Positions 23,203 through 35,600 of a stretch of DNA of 64,000 nucleotides are shown in pieces. The notes beneath the pieces were generated by a model, which was not told the DNA's origin, searched no databases, and was given only the letters and a program-made list of their open reading frames with translations. The number at the start of each line of letters is the position of its first letter. Positions within the stretch are counted from its first letter, which is position 1. The DNA comes from Chrysoporthe austroafricana (taxonomy: Eukaryota > Ascomycota > Sordariomycetes > Diaporthales > Cryphonectriaceae). The stretch spans positions 6,070,126-6,134,125 of the forward strand of contig JYIP02000001.1 in the NCBI GenBank assembly GCA_001051155.2, written 5' to 3'. The position numbers and the translations under genes were made by a program.

Positions 23203-24715
23203 GGTGGCTGGCTGGAGGGAGGGGGGTGTCTAGGTGGTTATCGGTCCTGCGCGCAGGGCGGGCGGGCTGGCGAAGGCCGAGCACTGGTCGACGGATCAGA
23301 CACCTGGGCTGATTAGCTATCGTGGAGGGCGTTTTCGTTGTTGTTGTCGTCGTCGTCGTCGTGGGCTCGTCACAGCAGTGGTGCTGATGCAGCCGTTCAG
23401 TGTTGGATCGCGCGCAACGGATGGAACAGGGTGGAACGCGTGGGTTAGATGATGGATCGCAGATGGCAGACGGTGGTGACCTCAGAGCCGCAAAGAAATT
23501 TGTTTCGCCTGTGGCAGGGATCAAGAAGGTGTCAGCCTGCCGCGGCCACAATCCTTGCTCGTCGGGTTCTCCCCGCACCCCACCCGTTGCCCCCCCGTCC
23601 CGAGTCCCGACCTCATCCCGCCAAAGGACAAGCAATCAGCCTTGAAATGATTTCAGTACGCCAATTGACTACGCATCAGAAAGTGTCAATATGATCATCC
23701 AGATGATAGACAGTCCTGATGACATAGCTATCCTTCGGGGCTACAATTCGGCCTGGCCGCGAGAGTTCCTTAGTGGGTACGTTGGGATCTGGTTTGACGG
23801 TTTGAACTGATATAGTTGGTGCTGCAATACACATGGGAACTGGTGGGATATCCCAGATATGTTTCACCCTCTGTGGATTGCTTTGCAAACTGACAATTGT
23901 TCTGCAATGACCCACATAGTGACAGAAAAGCAGTCATTCAGAGGCATCTCCATGCAGTTCTGGGTGCTGCTAGAGCCAGATCTTCGCTTCGTGTAATTAT
24001 CACTAGCAGCAACACAAATGCACCATCAGGCGGACGTACAAAGAAGTCAAGAAGGGCGGTCTACCGGCTCTTCTGTCCACTGCCGTCTCACTGCGCTCCT
24101 GTGGTTAATATGATCTAGAATTCCTCGTTCCTGTGATGCAATCGGTCCGGGACCGCTTGTCCAATTGCCGGCTGGGGGGTTCCTGGCGATTTGAGCGCTG
24201 AAAGGAAGGCATGCTGGAGCGGTCGAGGAATTCACAGGACAAAGGACAGCTCGAGCAGCTGCTGCCCAAGGCCCCCCCCCCCGGACGAAAGTGTCCGGCG
24301 ATTTTCTTGTTCGTTACTGGAAAGGCAAGTCAAGGAAAGAGCTGACGAGGATACCTCACCGGGTGGAAGGGGAGAACTTCAAGGGGGGCCGTACTGAAGG
24401 TAGTTCGATACGTGTGGGATCTGTCGGGTCCCCCCCTTCTGCTATTTCTCATCAACCGGCTCCTGCCCGAAACACTGTTGTAGGGAACAAGACCTAGAGC
24501 ACAACATGCAAAGGTTCACTTTACCAACAGCCGTCTACATATCAGAAGATCCAGCCTACTACCTGGGCTCCAGAGCTCCAGGCGCAGGAGGGTCCTTCCA
24601 CGTCGAGGGCTTCCAGCTCGAAGAGGAAGCCGCGAGCCTCCCAGCCAGATCCGAAGAATAACAAAGCTCAATGCCCTGCGCGAATTCTCCGTCAGAAACT
24701 GGTCCTTACAAGCAA
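23203..24715. other. Intergenic, no supported gene
   Basis: Upstream of TIM17. Contains GTT/GTC trinucleotide runs near 23336-23360 and short open frames without recognisable domains (for example minus 23676-23915). Nothing further supported. Confidence 0.45.
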
Positions 24716-24822
24716 ACACTAACACACACACACGCACGCACACACTCACACACACAGGCACACAGGCACGCACGCACGCACACACACGCACACACACAGA
24801 GAGAGAGAGAGAGGAGGAGGAG
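24716..24822. repeat. AC / AG / AGG microsatellite tract
   Basis: Interrupted (AC)n with GCAC variants passes directly into (GA)n near 24798 and then (GGA)n near 24810. A compound simple repeat, not coding. Confidence 0.9.
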
Positions 24823-25310
24823 GACGATGACGACGACAACGACAACGGTGGTAGGGGTGGTGGCCGACGGCCCATCGGGGCCCGTCTCGTGGGTGGGGTG
24901 GTCGCCGCGGTTGTCGCGGTGGTGGTGTGCCGCCGGCGGCGGCGGGGTGGCCGGCGGGCCACGGATGAGGAGGGGGGTGGCGCCATTGGCGCCATCTACG
25001 ACCTCACCATCCGGGCCAACCGGTCCGCCCGCCGCGCCCGTGGGGGGGCCGATACAATCGGCGCCAACACCGCCGCCGCGATCGCGGCAATCCGGGACCT
25101 CGCCGCCCCGGGACCTCGCCGCCCCGGCCCCCGCCGTCATCGCTCCCGCCGCCGCCGCCGACGAGGAGACGGCCGCCGCCGCCGCCGGCGTCACTGGGCG
25201 TGCTGTTGGGGAGGCGCCTTCGGCGCCGCGACACCGGGTGGTGTCGAGAGAGGAGGAGGGCGAGGGAGAGGGGGAGGGGGAGGGGGAGGCGGAGGAAAGG
25301 AGGGGTTAGC
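24823..25310. other. Very GC-rich low-complexity stretch
   Basis: Dominated by GGC, GCC, GGT and GAG runs, ending in a (GGGGGA)n tract at about 25265-25295. Long open frames in several phases here are products of low complexity and encode only Ala/Gly/Arg-rich peptides. It directly abuts the poly-T tract and the assembly gap. Confidence 0.7.
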
Positions 25311-25320
25311 CTCTGCTTTG

Positions 25321-25346
25321 GTTTTTTTTTTTTTCTTCCTGTTTTT

Positions 25347-25418
<72 letters not shown>

Positions 25419-25600
25419 TCTTTTTTTCTTTTTTCTTTTTTGTTTCTTTTTTTTTTTTTTCGTGTCTNNNNNNNNNNNNNNNNNNNNNNNNNNNNTTTTT
25501 TTTTTCTTGTCTTTTTTTTTTTGTTTTAAACCTTTTTTTTTGGTCTTCTTTTATTTTTATTTTTTCTTCTTCCACCTCATTCTTATTTATTTTTTTCTTT
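25321..25600. repeat. Poly-T tract with 28-N assembly gap
   Basis: Almost pure T from about 25321 to 25460, then N at 25468-25495, then more T-rich sequence. The gap marks an unresolved join, so distances and continuity across it are not reliable. Confidence 0.95.
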
Positions 25601-26507
25601 TTCATTCTTAAATAGTTTAAATTTGATTCGTTGGGCGCTCTGTGCTCAGTACCACCGTGTTTTCGTGATACTCTTTGTCCAGCTTCTTCAAAGTGACATA
25701 CGCCCTCCGGACTGCAAGTTGATCAGTTTCAAGATTCCCACGCAGAGCCCACGGATAGAGAGACACCGAGACCTTACTCTCCGCGAATCACTGCATTGGA
25801 CGTCAGGCGTGCTGGCTGAGTTGAAGCAGGAATAAAGAATCAGTGCCATACTCAAAATCCCCGACAGAGATGGACACACACAAGGACAAATTCACGCATG
25901 CACTTCTACATGGAAATTAGACAAGCTTTGGTCTGTCAACACCATCACCGATGAGTCTCGCTACCTCCCTTGAGCCCTACTACTTACAAGATTTTCTCAT
26001 TGTCCGTGTCTTGAACTCCGGAGGGTTAGAGGTCGTACTAGAATCCTTTCATGTCAACTGTCGTACCAGGTGGTCTTCGATGGAGGCGACAGAGTTTCAT
26101 GCGGCCCGATAAGAGCACTCAAAATCTTGTCGGCCTGCTATATATGGTCTTCAAGTTGTGGTTGCGCGTGTCATGTCTGAGGCCTGCTCTGGTGTTGTTG
26201 TATAGTCTTTTAGGTAATCTTTCTCATAGTATGGGCTCCCATGATTTGCGTAGCTCACTGCTTCTCTGGCTTGCTGTAGCTGCCGGCCATGGTCCTACTT
26301 CGTTGGTAGCATATATTAGCCAATATTAATGGCATTAATTGCCTATCCTGTGGTCCTTCGATCGAATTAGAGACTTTGTTGACTGTGTTTCTAGACTATA
26401 GGGATCAGGAGCATTTTTCATACCTGGAGTTGATAATCTACAAATTAGCTAGGTGTGACACTGCTTGTCTTTGGACTTGGCACCGATACCTCTGAATAGC
26501 GACGACA

Positions 26508-26663
26508 ATGATGATGACGGTGGGCCTGGATGGGGCCAGCATAGCCTCGTGGACTGGTGCAGCGACCTTACTAGCGGGAATTGCTTTCAGCATCGGCATC
26601 TACTTCTACACTAGCCGTGTTGCTGCCTATAGCGTCGCCGCCACCGAAGATATCAACAAGTAA
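26508..26663 (+). CDS. Putative small single-pass membrane protein or first exon
   Basis: 51 codons from ATG to TAA with one clear hydrophobic helix (TLLAGIAFSIGIYFYTS) flanked by polar residues. The stop codon overlaps a good splice donor (AAC AAG TAAGCC), so this could be the first exon of a longer, now unrecognisable gene. No homologue recognised. Confidence 0.25.
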   Translation: MMMTVGLDGASIASWTGAATLLAGIAFSIGIYFYTSRVAAYSVAATEDINK

Positions 26664-28292
26664 GCCAACGAGGTTATCCTCCACATGCTGGCCCTTCCCT
26701 CTACTCCATCGATAACGACGAAAGCCCCACCTTCGCCGCTGGCACTCACCGCGCCGTTGGATGCTATCGAAAGGGGGAGGGTTAATACGTTCTTTTCAGT
26801 TTCGGTCTTGAACAAACGAGTAAGCAGCAGTCTCGACGAACATTGACAATGAACGACTGGCGTGCTGACCAAAACTGAAGCAACTGGTAATCCTCAAAGC
26901 TTGACAATTCATGAAATATGATAGCGGACATGTTCGTCTCATTTACCATCTCATTGACTTTCAAACTCATGACAACTCTTGAAACGTTCATCAGTTTGAA
27001 AGGAACGTGCTCAGTTGACGGAGTAATACTAAAGTGATTGCCGCTGTGAAATTGGATGTCACGAAGCATCATTGTTTTGTCTGTACTATACAGTATGAGG
27101 AATTTCAGAAAATCCCATATTCTACATAAGTCCCGCACGACGATGTAATGACTTCACTCTTGGATCTAGAATGCTTCACTTCCTCCAGATCTTTGCATTT
27201 AACTCATGTTCCTTGGTCCAAATTGTTCAGGCCCCTCCCCCTCACTCTTCCGTCCGTCCCTCATGATGAATTCTCTTTCAGTGCCTACTCCTCCAGACCC
27301 GATGCCTTTGTTCTCTCATTTGTGTCTCTTGTTTACATAGCTGTTGACACGAGGTGACCGGAGGAACAATAGCCAGCGAGAAATGACCCTGATTCAAGCG
27401 TGACATCCTAGGTCTTCCTTTGTCCATCGAACTGGCGTCCTGGATCGGATAGGGTGCCATGGAGAGAGCAGGCGATTAAACAGTTTGTGGGCTGGCGGCA
27501 GGTATTGTATCGACTTTTTTTTTTAGCAGTTCTCTCTCTCATGGTGCAGACCGTCGAACAGTCCACAATTTGCTCAGTCGTCTGCTCATACAGGGATATG
27601 TCGGGAGTGGTAGGTGATGTGACAGTCGTACCATCTTCCACTGGTGGTGGCACACAAGTTTGTGAAAGGTGAGGTCGGCGAATCCGCAGCGAGGAGTGAC
27701 TTGGGATTGTGTCGAGAGAAAGAAGACGGTTGGGCGAGCTCGAGGGTACAGATGGAAGACTAGACTGGCAGAAATGTTTTGCCTGCTCTGGTGATGGCCC
27801 AGGAGCTAAAGTTGTACCACCATGATGCTCTATTTACACAGCTGTGCCTGACGGGCGCCACGCAGGCCTTGGCGAGTCTCATGGTGTGAGGTCTTGGCAC
27901 TCTGACGGTCGGCTTACTTCAGAGTTGATCTTGTTGGAGGGGCAGACATTCACTCCACTGCTCAATCGACTTGTCCGCTCAGAAGCTGAACGATTCTCCT
28001 AGAGCGTATCACCATAGCTGTGTTAATACCTCCACTGTGAGACAATCAAGACTTAGGTAGCCTATAGATATTATGTGAGTCTTAGAACACATTGGAGTAT
28101 CAAAGACAGAATATGCCGATGGACTTACCCCAGTCTGGTATTCGCCTTCCGGGTTGAAGATAATCCTCTATGGAATCTGACTCCGATAGGGTGTGGTGTG
28201 GTCGACATTTTTTTGTTCGAGGAGAAGACATTTGAATTGAAGTAGAGTAGATGCGCAGAGAACAAAGTTTGAAGAAGAAGCGGAAAGACTCA

Positions 28293-28395
28293 CACACGCT
28301 AACACACTCACACTACACACGCACACAGAGGGGAAGAGAGAGGGGGGCACACACACACACACAGAGAGAGAGAGAGACATGCACACACAGAGGGA
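28293..28395. repeat. AC / GA microsatellite
   Basis: Interrupted (AC)n and (GA)n dinucleotide runs, similar in kind to the tract at 24716. Confidence 0.85.
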
Positions 28396-29961
28396 CACTG
28401 ACCGCATTGATAGTCGTAGACTTGATCAGAGGATTGACGACCTTTCTGTTGGTAGGCTGATCGTGAACCGGAGACGACGACTTCAATGCAACACACGAGC
28501 CCCCGGGGTTGTGCTGGCGTGGATAGTTGAAAAAGCTCTACCGTGGTGGTCCGTGGTGATTTGGAATCGAGTGGTCAAGACGACGACATGAGCATGTCGG
28601 AGAGCTGGGGCAACTGAAGGATTTAGAGTCAGCGTCGTGTTACACGGAGTAGTAGCGAGACAGTAAGAGATCACTCGTACCCGGATGAGAACGAAGACCG
28701 ACGCACTTGTCATTTTGTTGAAAGGATGCGAAGCCTGAGGGAGATGGCATCGTCTTGTGAAAACACGACTGGTCCTCGGGGAGCTTTGTCGGTTCGAAGC
28801 TGTGGACGGCATCTGGCGAACCATGGGACTTCTACAAGGCTGCAGAGAAGAGGACGCATGGCCAAATCGAATTGAATGGATATCAAGCCCAAATTTGAAA
28901 CTGGTACGGTTGGTACTGGGCCAAAAGAGATGTAGGTCTTTGTTGTGGTAAACATTGAATCGAGAAGCGAGAGGAAGAAGGTGGCGAAGAGAGAGAGCAA
29001 GAGGAAGAAGCCACCTCAAGTAGCGCCTGCAACTTTAACCGGGAAGGAGGGAGCTACCGCCGTTGTCTGGAGCATTGCACCTGCCCCGAGGATAGATAAA
29101 CTCAGCACTTCTGACCGGCTGCCTCGAGTGCTGCCCACTTATTCATCGTATCAACGCCACTAGCAATGGCAACATCGATCGCGTTTCTAATGCCTTTTCG
29201 GACCCCGATCTCGTCCAAGCCGGGATTGTCCTGGATCAAGTGGGCGGTACCAGAGCAGGCAGTGGCAGCGACGAAGCGGAAAATTCTGATATAATCATCC
29301 GGTAGCAGAACCACGGTGTCTATACGAGGAAGTGCAGCGGGGATCGAAGTTTTATATGGCGGCGGAGGATCCCTTTGGTCTTGCTGAGTGATATTATTTA
29401 CCAGTAGAGGGCCTGTCTGGTGTCGCTTGAGTTTTATTCCGTTGTTAGAAGTAGGCCTTTTGGTGATACGCAGTACCCAAGCTCGGAAACGCGACATTTT
29501 GTTGATTTGAACAGAATCGTTAGAAGCGGGGAGATGGTACCTACAGCCCTTCATAGTGGGTGGGATAAAGTAGACACCTCAACAAGCTTCTCGATAGCAC
29601 GCACGGCGTTAGGCTGCGTGGTGGTCTTCGCTAACTTATCCAATTACCATCTGAAGGCACCCTTAGCGGCAGGCTATGTTCTTTGAGAATCTTTCCCCCC
29701 TTTGTAGAGAGATCTGACAAGACGCACGCTGGCGCGAGACGGCGCATAGCGCCACCCGCCCATAGGGCTCATAGCGTAGTTATCTTCAAAGGTCAGATGC
29801 CTTAGTATTTTAATGAAAACTTCGGCAGACAAAATTGGATCTTCACATGTTTTCACATGTTCTGGAAAGGATTAATATACCGTACGTTGGTTTCCGCCTC
29901 GCTGCTAGAGGCCGCTCGAGCGACCCATCCAGCACCTGAGCCGACACCTAGGAGACGCCGA

Positions 29962-30569
29962 TTATCGCTGCGGATGTTCAGGCCAACGACGTCGAGGTCG
30001 CCAAAGTAGACGAACATAAGGTGATAGAAATAATGACGTGGAAATGCATTGTAACGACACCCAGTTCCAACAGAACTTCACAGCTGAAGGGGCAGCCACT
30101 TTACCGCTAGCACCTGGGACGGGATGTAGCTTAGTTTGGACAGGATCGAAACCAGTGAAAGCCGGGGGGTTAATCAATAGCTAGGCTCTCTGCCGCGAAT
30201 CAGGTGATGCACGAAGTCAAGGCTGACGGCGGTGATGTATATAAGCGTGTTACCACTACATCCAGCCGAAAGCAAACTCCAACGGTTAAGTATATTTAGC
30301 ATGGCATAATAAGCGATGCCCCGCCGTGAGTTGGGAGTAGAATAGTTGGCTTCGACGACGGCCGTGATGATCCCGTAGAGGACGGTGGCCACTAACGTAT
30401 AAGCGGTCAAGAGGAGTACTGACGCTATCATCTCTAACGCCCGACGGGTATAGATGAAGAGACTTGCGCCTGTGGTACTTGCCAGAGCTAGATTACCATC
30501 CGCAATGATGTCCCCTACAGCGCGAGATTGTGCCCCATGAATTTCACATCCCCTAATGCTTTTGCACAT
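29962..30569 (-). pseudogene. Membrane-protein-like gene remnant
   Basis: Minus-strand frame 30569-30174 starts with ATG and contains two hydrophobic helices (MIASVLLLTAYTLVATVLYG and GNTLIYITAVSLDFVHH). After a TAG the next frame (to about 29962) continues with gene-like composition. No family recognised; may be a decayed fungal membrane protein or one with an unresolved intron. Low confidence. Confidence 0.25.
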
Positions 30570-31429
30570 TGAAGCTGGCCTCGATATATTTCGGCGAACA
30601 ATATCTTAACTTTAATCCCGCAAAGTCAAGAGTAAATAGAGAGCTAAGTAGCTGAGAAGTCACAACGGGTTGCTTTACGAATACAGGTCACCTTTCCAGT
30701 GTTCGAAAAGGTCATATTGGCTAGTGTCTGGATCGCAGACGCTAGGTAATATAGGATCTCTTATGGTGACTTTGGTCCAAGGGATGGTGCGTAGGTAATA
30801 CTTGTAAGACTTTTGAAATGCTTCAGCAGGAACTGGGCGTCTTCCACATGGATCAAGTCTGGATTAGTTATGTGGTAGCACTAACCTCGGCCGCATCAGC
30901 TGAAAGCCCGAGGCTCTTTCTGGTGACGAGGGCGCCGGTACCAGTGATCGATGGCACTCTGTCAGCGGCCGACTACCAACTACCTACATAGTTCTGTGAC
31001 TCGTGTGCGCTCTTCCAGATTCAGAGCTATGAATTCACCAGTGCTGCCCTTGGTAGTAATCCGTGAACGCCTGCCAAAACAAGGTGCTAAATATGATTGT
31101 ACAGAGATGTGGCTCCAATAGCTGACCGTTCTGCTGTGATAGGAGCATACAACGCCACAATGACTCCTCAGAGAATCATATTTTTTTTGTTGAGGTGAGG
31201 GATATAGAACGTTTCTGCGCCATTGTGTGTTGAAAATTCAGGTTAGAGTATTTCAGAATACCTAAGTAGAGGAAGATCATTCTGATAGCGATAATTCTCG
31301 AGAACTATATTCTACTCTAGAAATATGTCCCTTCTCGTTTAATTCAGTGGAATTTTAACTTCGTAAATATTCCTACAGCCAACGCAAGGTTGCCAGCCCT
31401 AGGCAAAGCTTTGAGAGCTCAGATTGCCA

Positions 31430-31605
31430 GGGCACTGCCGATATAGCGAAAATCGCGAGCGATTTCGAGCTCAAGCTCAAGAACCGAATGGCGCCTGGCC
31501 TGTTATAGAACGCGGGCCGAAACCACGCGCCGCCTACGGCATCCCGCGGTTTTCGCCGGCTCGCGTTCGCAGGCGCCATTCTGGTTCTCTCGCTATATAC
31601 GCCTC
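31430..31605. repeat. Imperfect inverted repeat (palindrome-like)
   Basis: The left arm (GATATAGCG... AGAACCGAATGGCGCC) is matched on the right by GGCGCCATTCTGGTTCT...CGCTATATAC read in reverse complement, with a GC-rich centre. It could fold into a long hairpin; it may be a MITE-like element or part of the adjacent satellite array. Confidence 0.5.
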
Positions 31606-31616
31606 TGGTCTGGCCG

Positions 31617-31750
31617 GCGTGGAGGCTGGAAGGCTGGCTGGGCTGGAAGGCTGGCTGGGCTGGAAGGCTGGCTGGGCTGGAAGGCTGGCTGGGCTGGAGG
31701 GCTGGCTGGGCTGGAGGGCTAGCTGGGCTGGAGGGCTGGCTGGCATAGAA
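31617..31750. repeat. 17-bp minisatellite
   Basis: About seven tandem copies of AAGGCTGGCTGGGCTGG with small changes (GGG for AAG in later copies). The coding frame across it is a by-product of the period. Confidence 0.9.
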
Positions 31751-31774
31751 GGATAGCCAGTCTGGCCGGTAGAG

Positions 31775-32470
31775 GCTCTTTTTTAAGCGGCTTAACCTCT
31801 AGCATTTATCTATAGATAGTGCTTAGACGGAAGATTCTTTTGCGCCGAGCATACAGATAGACAGCCTGCCGGCCTGGAAGGCTTGTCGGCCTGGAAGGCT
31901 TGCTAGCCTGGCCGGTATAGAAATAGGCTATGCAATAGAAGCTCTTTTTTACGCGGCTTAATCTCTAGCATTTATCCGCAGATAGTGCTTAAACGGAAGA
32001 TTCTTTTGCGCCGAGCATACAGATAGAAGGCCTGCCGGCCTGGAAAGCTTATCGGCCTGGAAGGCTTGCTGGCTTGGCCGGTATAGAAATAGGCTATGCA
32101 ATAAAAGCTCCTTTTTAAGCGGCTTAATTTCTAGCATTTATCCGCAGATAGTGCTTAGATAGAAGATTCTTTTGCGCCGAGCATACAGATAGAGGGCTTG
32201 TCGGTCTGGAAGGCTTGCCAGTCTGGAGGGCTTGTCGGTCTAGAGGGCTTGTCGGTCTAGAGGGCTTATCGGCCTGGAAGGCTTGCTGGCCTGGCCGGTA
32301 CAGAAATAGGCTATCCAGTAAAGGCTTTTTTTTAAGCGGCTTAACCTTTAGCATTTATCCGCAAATAGTATTTAAACGGAAGATTCTTCTGCGCTAAGCA
32401 TATAGATAAAAGGCCTGTTGGTCTAAAAGGCTTGCCAGTCTGGAAAGCTTATCGATCTGGAAGAATTTGC
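31775..32470. repeat. ~166-bp tandem satellite
   Basis: A unit starting GCTCTTTTTTAAGCGGCTTA, followed by CTAGCATTTATC, GAAGATTCTTTTGCGCCGAGCATACAGATAG-like sequence and a variable number of GGCCTGGAAGGCTTG sub-repeats, recurs at 31775, 31941, 32107 and 32324. The first spacings are 166 and 166; the last is 217 because of extra sub-repeats. It fades into the AT-rich block. Confidence 0.9.
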
Positions 32471-32679
32471 TAAAGAAAACGTTAGCCAGAATCTTTAACA
32501 GAAATATATAAACTTAATTTACGGCTATTAATATAAGCCGGCTAGAGAAAATAGAATCTATTATTAATATCTATTATTAATATTTGCTATCTATCGCTTT
32601 TCCTTATCTTGTATAATCTGTATATCGCGACAGACTTAGTCTGCTATTCTCGTTATTGCCGTTTCGCTTTAAGGGCGCC

Positions 32680-35600
32680 GGAGCATTTCGAAGCCGAAAG
32701 GCTGCTCGAAAAGGATGCTATCCAGGGATTTTACCCGAAATAGGGCTATATATATCAAGCTAGGCTAGAATTCTTTCTTAGCGATATTCAGAATAATACG
32801 GTTAATAGTAAAGCCTTGCAACTTATAAACTGTAATAGCATACGAGATAAAGAGAGGAAACTGGATTCGTTCGCATTCGATATTTCGATATACGAATTGC
32901 CGGCTAGATCTGAAAATAAGTATTAGAGTACGGCTATTTTCGTTCTAGTAAATAGAAGGTCCCGAATATCTATAGCTATTAGCAGTCTCTTTACGAAAAC
33001 TAGGAAAGAAAAATATTTACTTATCGAAATAGATAAAAATAATATAAAAGCTTATCTCTTGCCAGTTTACGCCTTTTTTCCAAGCTAGCTTCTTAATAAT
33101 GCCAGAGGCATTATTAACCAAGCTTCAGGGCATATAGAGATTCTCGGAAAGAAAGATTCGAATGCTAAGGCAAACTGGAAAGTAAAGATCCAAGTTACCG
33201 GCATTTTTAGTATTAGCCTTATCTCAGCTCTAACCGATACTTATAGCCTTAACGCTTACGATAAGGATTTGGAACCTGTCTATATAGACAAAATTATAGC
33301 TATTTATTTCCTTATTCGTAAGGAAAATACGGATAGCGCTATCGAATTTAGCAATCTTTTCGGCTGTAATAGATTTATAGAAATAGCAGCGTATATTCAG
33401 AAGTTCCTATATAAGCTTATTGCAATTTATAATCCGTATGCTTTCGAGAATATGCTTAAAAGCCGCTTGCGAAAAGTTTGCTTAGCGTATAGCAATTAGC
33501 AAGCAAGCAGTATAGTCGATAGCTATATAAGCAATCTAACTGCTAGTTTCGAAAACTTTAAGGTCTTTTTTAGTATAATAAAAGGGCTTATCAAAAATAG
33601 GCGGTAGCTAATAGAAATTACCAAACAAAAGGATACTAATATTGCTAAAAACTTTGCCAGAATTAGAAAAGGCTTTTCGCAAGTATGCGCTAATCAAGGC
33701 TATTATATTAAGACCGATTATAAACTTTTCGTTAATAATAAAATATTTAATATTTGCTAAGTTCTATTAAAGCTAAGCAAGGCCAGTATTAGCTAAAAGA
33801 GCGTAATTAGAAGCTTTAAAGACGGGAAGATAGAAGAGAGAATGCAAGGTACGACTATTAATCTCGTTAGCAGCTATACCTATAAGCGCTAAGCGAGCAA
33901 TAAGATCAGGGCGGCCGTAAGCCTCTGCTTCCGTCTTCAGAGCCCTGGAAAGAACTTTGATAATAAGTTGCTAGCAAGAATTTGGCAGTAATAGTAAACG
34001 TATTTCTCGAACAAAAGACGCTATTCAGAATTAAGCAAGTCGACTATATTATCAGGAAAGTTATCTTTAGAAATAATTAAACCGTAAAATTATATTAAGG
34101 AACGAATAAACTGATAATTCTTGCTAATTTCGTTAAGCTTAAGATAGCTTTTTATGCTGCTAGCCTAGTTAGCATTCAGATCGATCTTTCGGCAGCCGAG
34201 CTTATTAAACTCGTTAAGAAAGTCGAAATTTCGATCAAGAGCCGTATGCGCGAGCTCTTCTTAAAAGCCCGGTACGGCTTCCAGAAAATTCTAATAATTT
34301 TCGAACTTTATCCGTATCCTAAAGGGAAGAATATTAATAGTATAATAATCGTAAATATCGTATTCGTAATATCGCTAGCAAGCCTGATATGCTAGCTCGT
34401 AAGAAGCGTATTCCTAGCCTTTTATAATTAGCAAAGCATTAAGATCGCGAAAAAGATAATAGAGCATTAGCTTAATACGATAGAAATTTTCGTTCTTAGC
34501 CGTATTAAGCTTATAGATAAAGAAATAGTTAAAAATACGAACTCTAGCTATAGGCTATAGGATTGGCGATCTGGCTTCCTAATCGTATAGCATTAGCCAT
34601 TCGAAATAGCTAATATTCTCGAGCTAAAAGATAATAGCGCGGTTTTTATATTTAGCCAGAAAAGATTGCCCTAATTATATATCTTTATTATCTATTCGAA
34701 ACTAATAAAGCTAATTGCTTTTAGGGCAATAATTAACGGGAATAACGATTTTCGAATTGCTAACGAGCTTATAGCAGAGAAAATAATATATAATTTCGTA
34801 TTAAAACTAATCCTTTTCGTTAATTAGCTTATTTATTATACGGATAATAAAGGAAAAGAAAGGATTTCGATTGCTAATATAAAGAAGCATTTGGCTAGCA
34901 ATTTCGTTATAAAACGCTAATTTAATTTCCGTTTTGGAATAATATTTAGCAATATAGGTTTTAATAGCATGCTAATTAGTATAAAAGCTGATATTTATAT
35001 TAGCTTTCTAGCTAATCTGAAAAGCTATTTAATACGGATTTAAGCGCTAATTATTACGAGCAAGCAAAAACGATTAATACTTAAGATTTAATTCCTTGCT
35101 AATAGCTAATTTAAGCCGCAAAAGGCAAGGGAAATAGAAATAATATTGCAGATTAGCTAATAAGATACCTATTTTATTCAATTGTTCGAAAGCAGCCGTT
35201 TCGAAATCTGAAACGTAATTGCAATAGTTCTCAACTTATATACAATTTGCTTCCTTAACTTATTTTAGGATTTCTATAATTAATTCTTGCATAAGCCTAG
35301 TTTTCTTCTAGCGGAAATAACGCAAAAAGAGATAAATATAAATAGAAATGCGAAAGATTAGATTAGTTAAATAATCTTATATAAATAGCTAGTTCGAAAC
35401 GATTACGGAAAAGCAAGTATTATCGTAGTTAGGAAAGCGTTCCTTATTGCTAAGAAAACTAGGATTAACCGCATTAATATAATATCCCTAAAACCTAGCA
35501 AATACTTAATAGCTTAATTCGGTTTTTATATTCTTAATAAGAAATAAAAATAGCTTATACTAGCCGAAATTATAATTATATTCCTTATTGCGTATTTGCT

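Larger units (their letters stand above)
25601..31372. other. Gene-poor region
   Basis: Normal to slightly AT-rich sequence with scattered short open frames. Two gene-like fragments (26508-26663, 29962-30569) and one (AC)n/(GA)n microsatellite are listed separately. An ATG-started 150-residue frame on the minus strand (29102-29554) is open but shows no domain I recognise. Nothing else could be supported. Confidence 0.45.

Noticed and set aside
24706..25320. Several long overlapping frames rich in Ala, Gly, Arg and Thr
   Set aside because: They lie in microsatellite and GC-rich low-complexity DNA beside an assembly gap; open in several frames at once, so not evidence of coding.
29102..29554. 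150-residue minus-strand frame starting with ATG
   Set aside because: No recognisable domain, no supporting introns or neighbours; kept only as a remark in the gene-poor region.
31424..31756. Plus-strand 110-residue Gly/Trp/Leu repeat protein
   Set aside because: Produced by the 17-bp minisatellite; no start context or homology.
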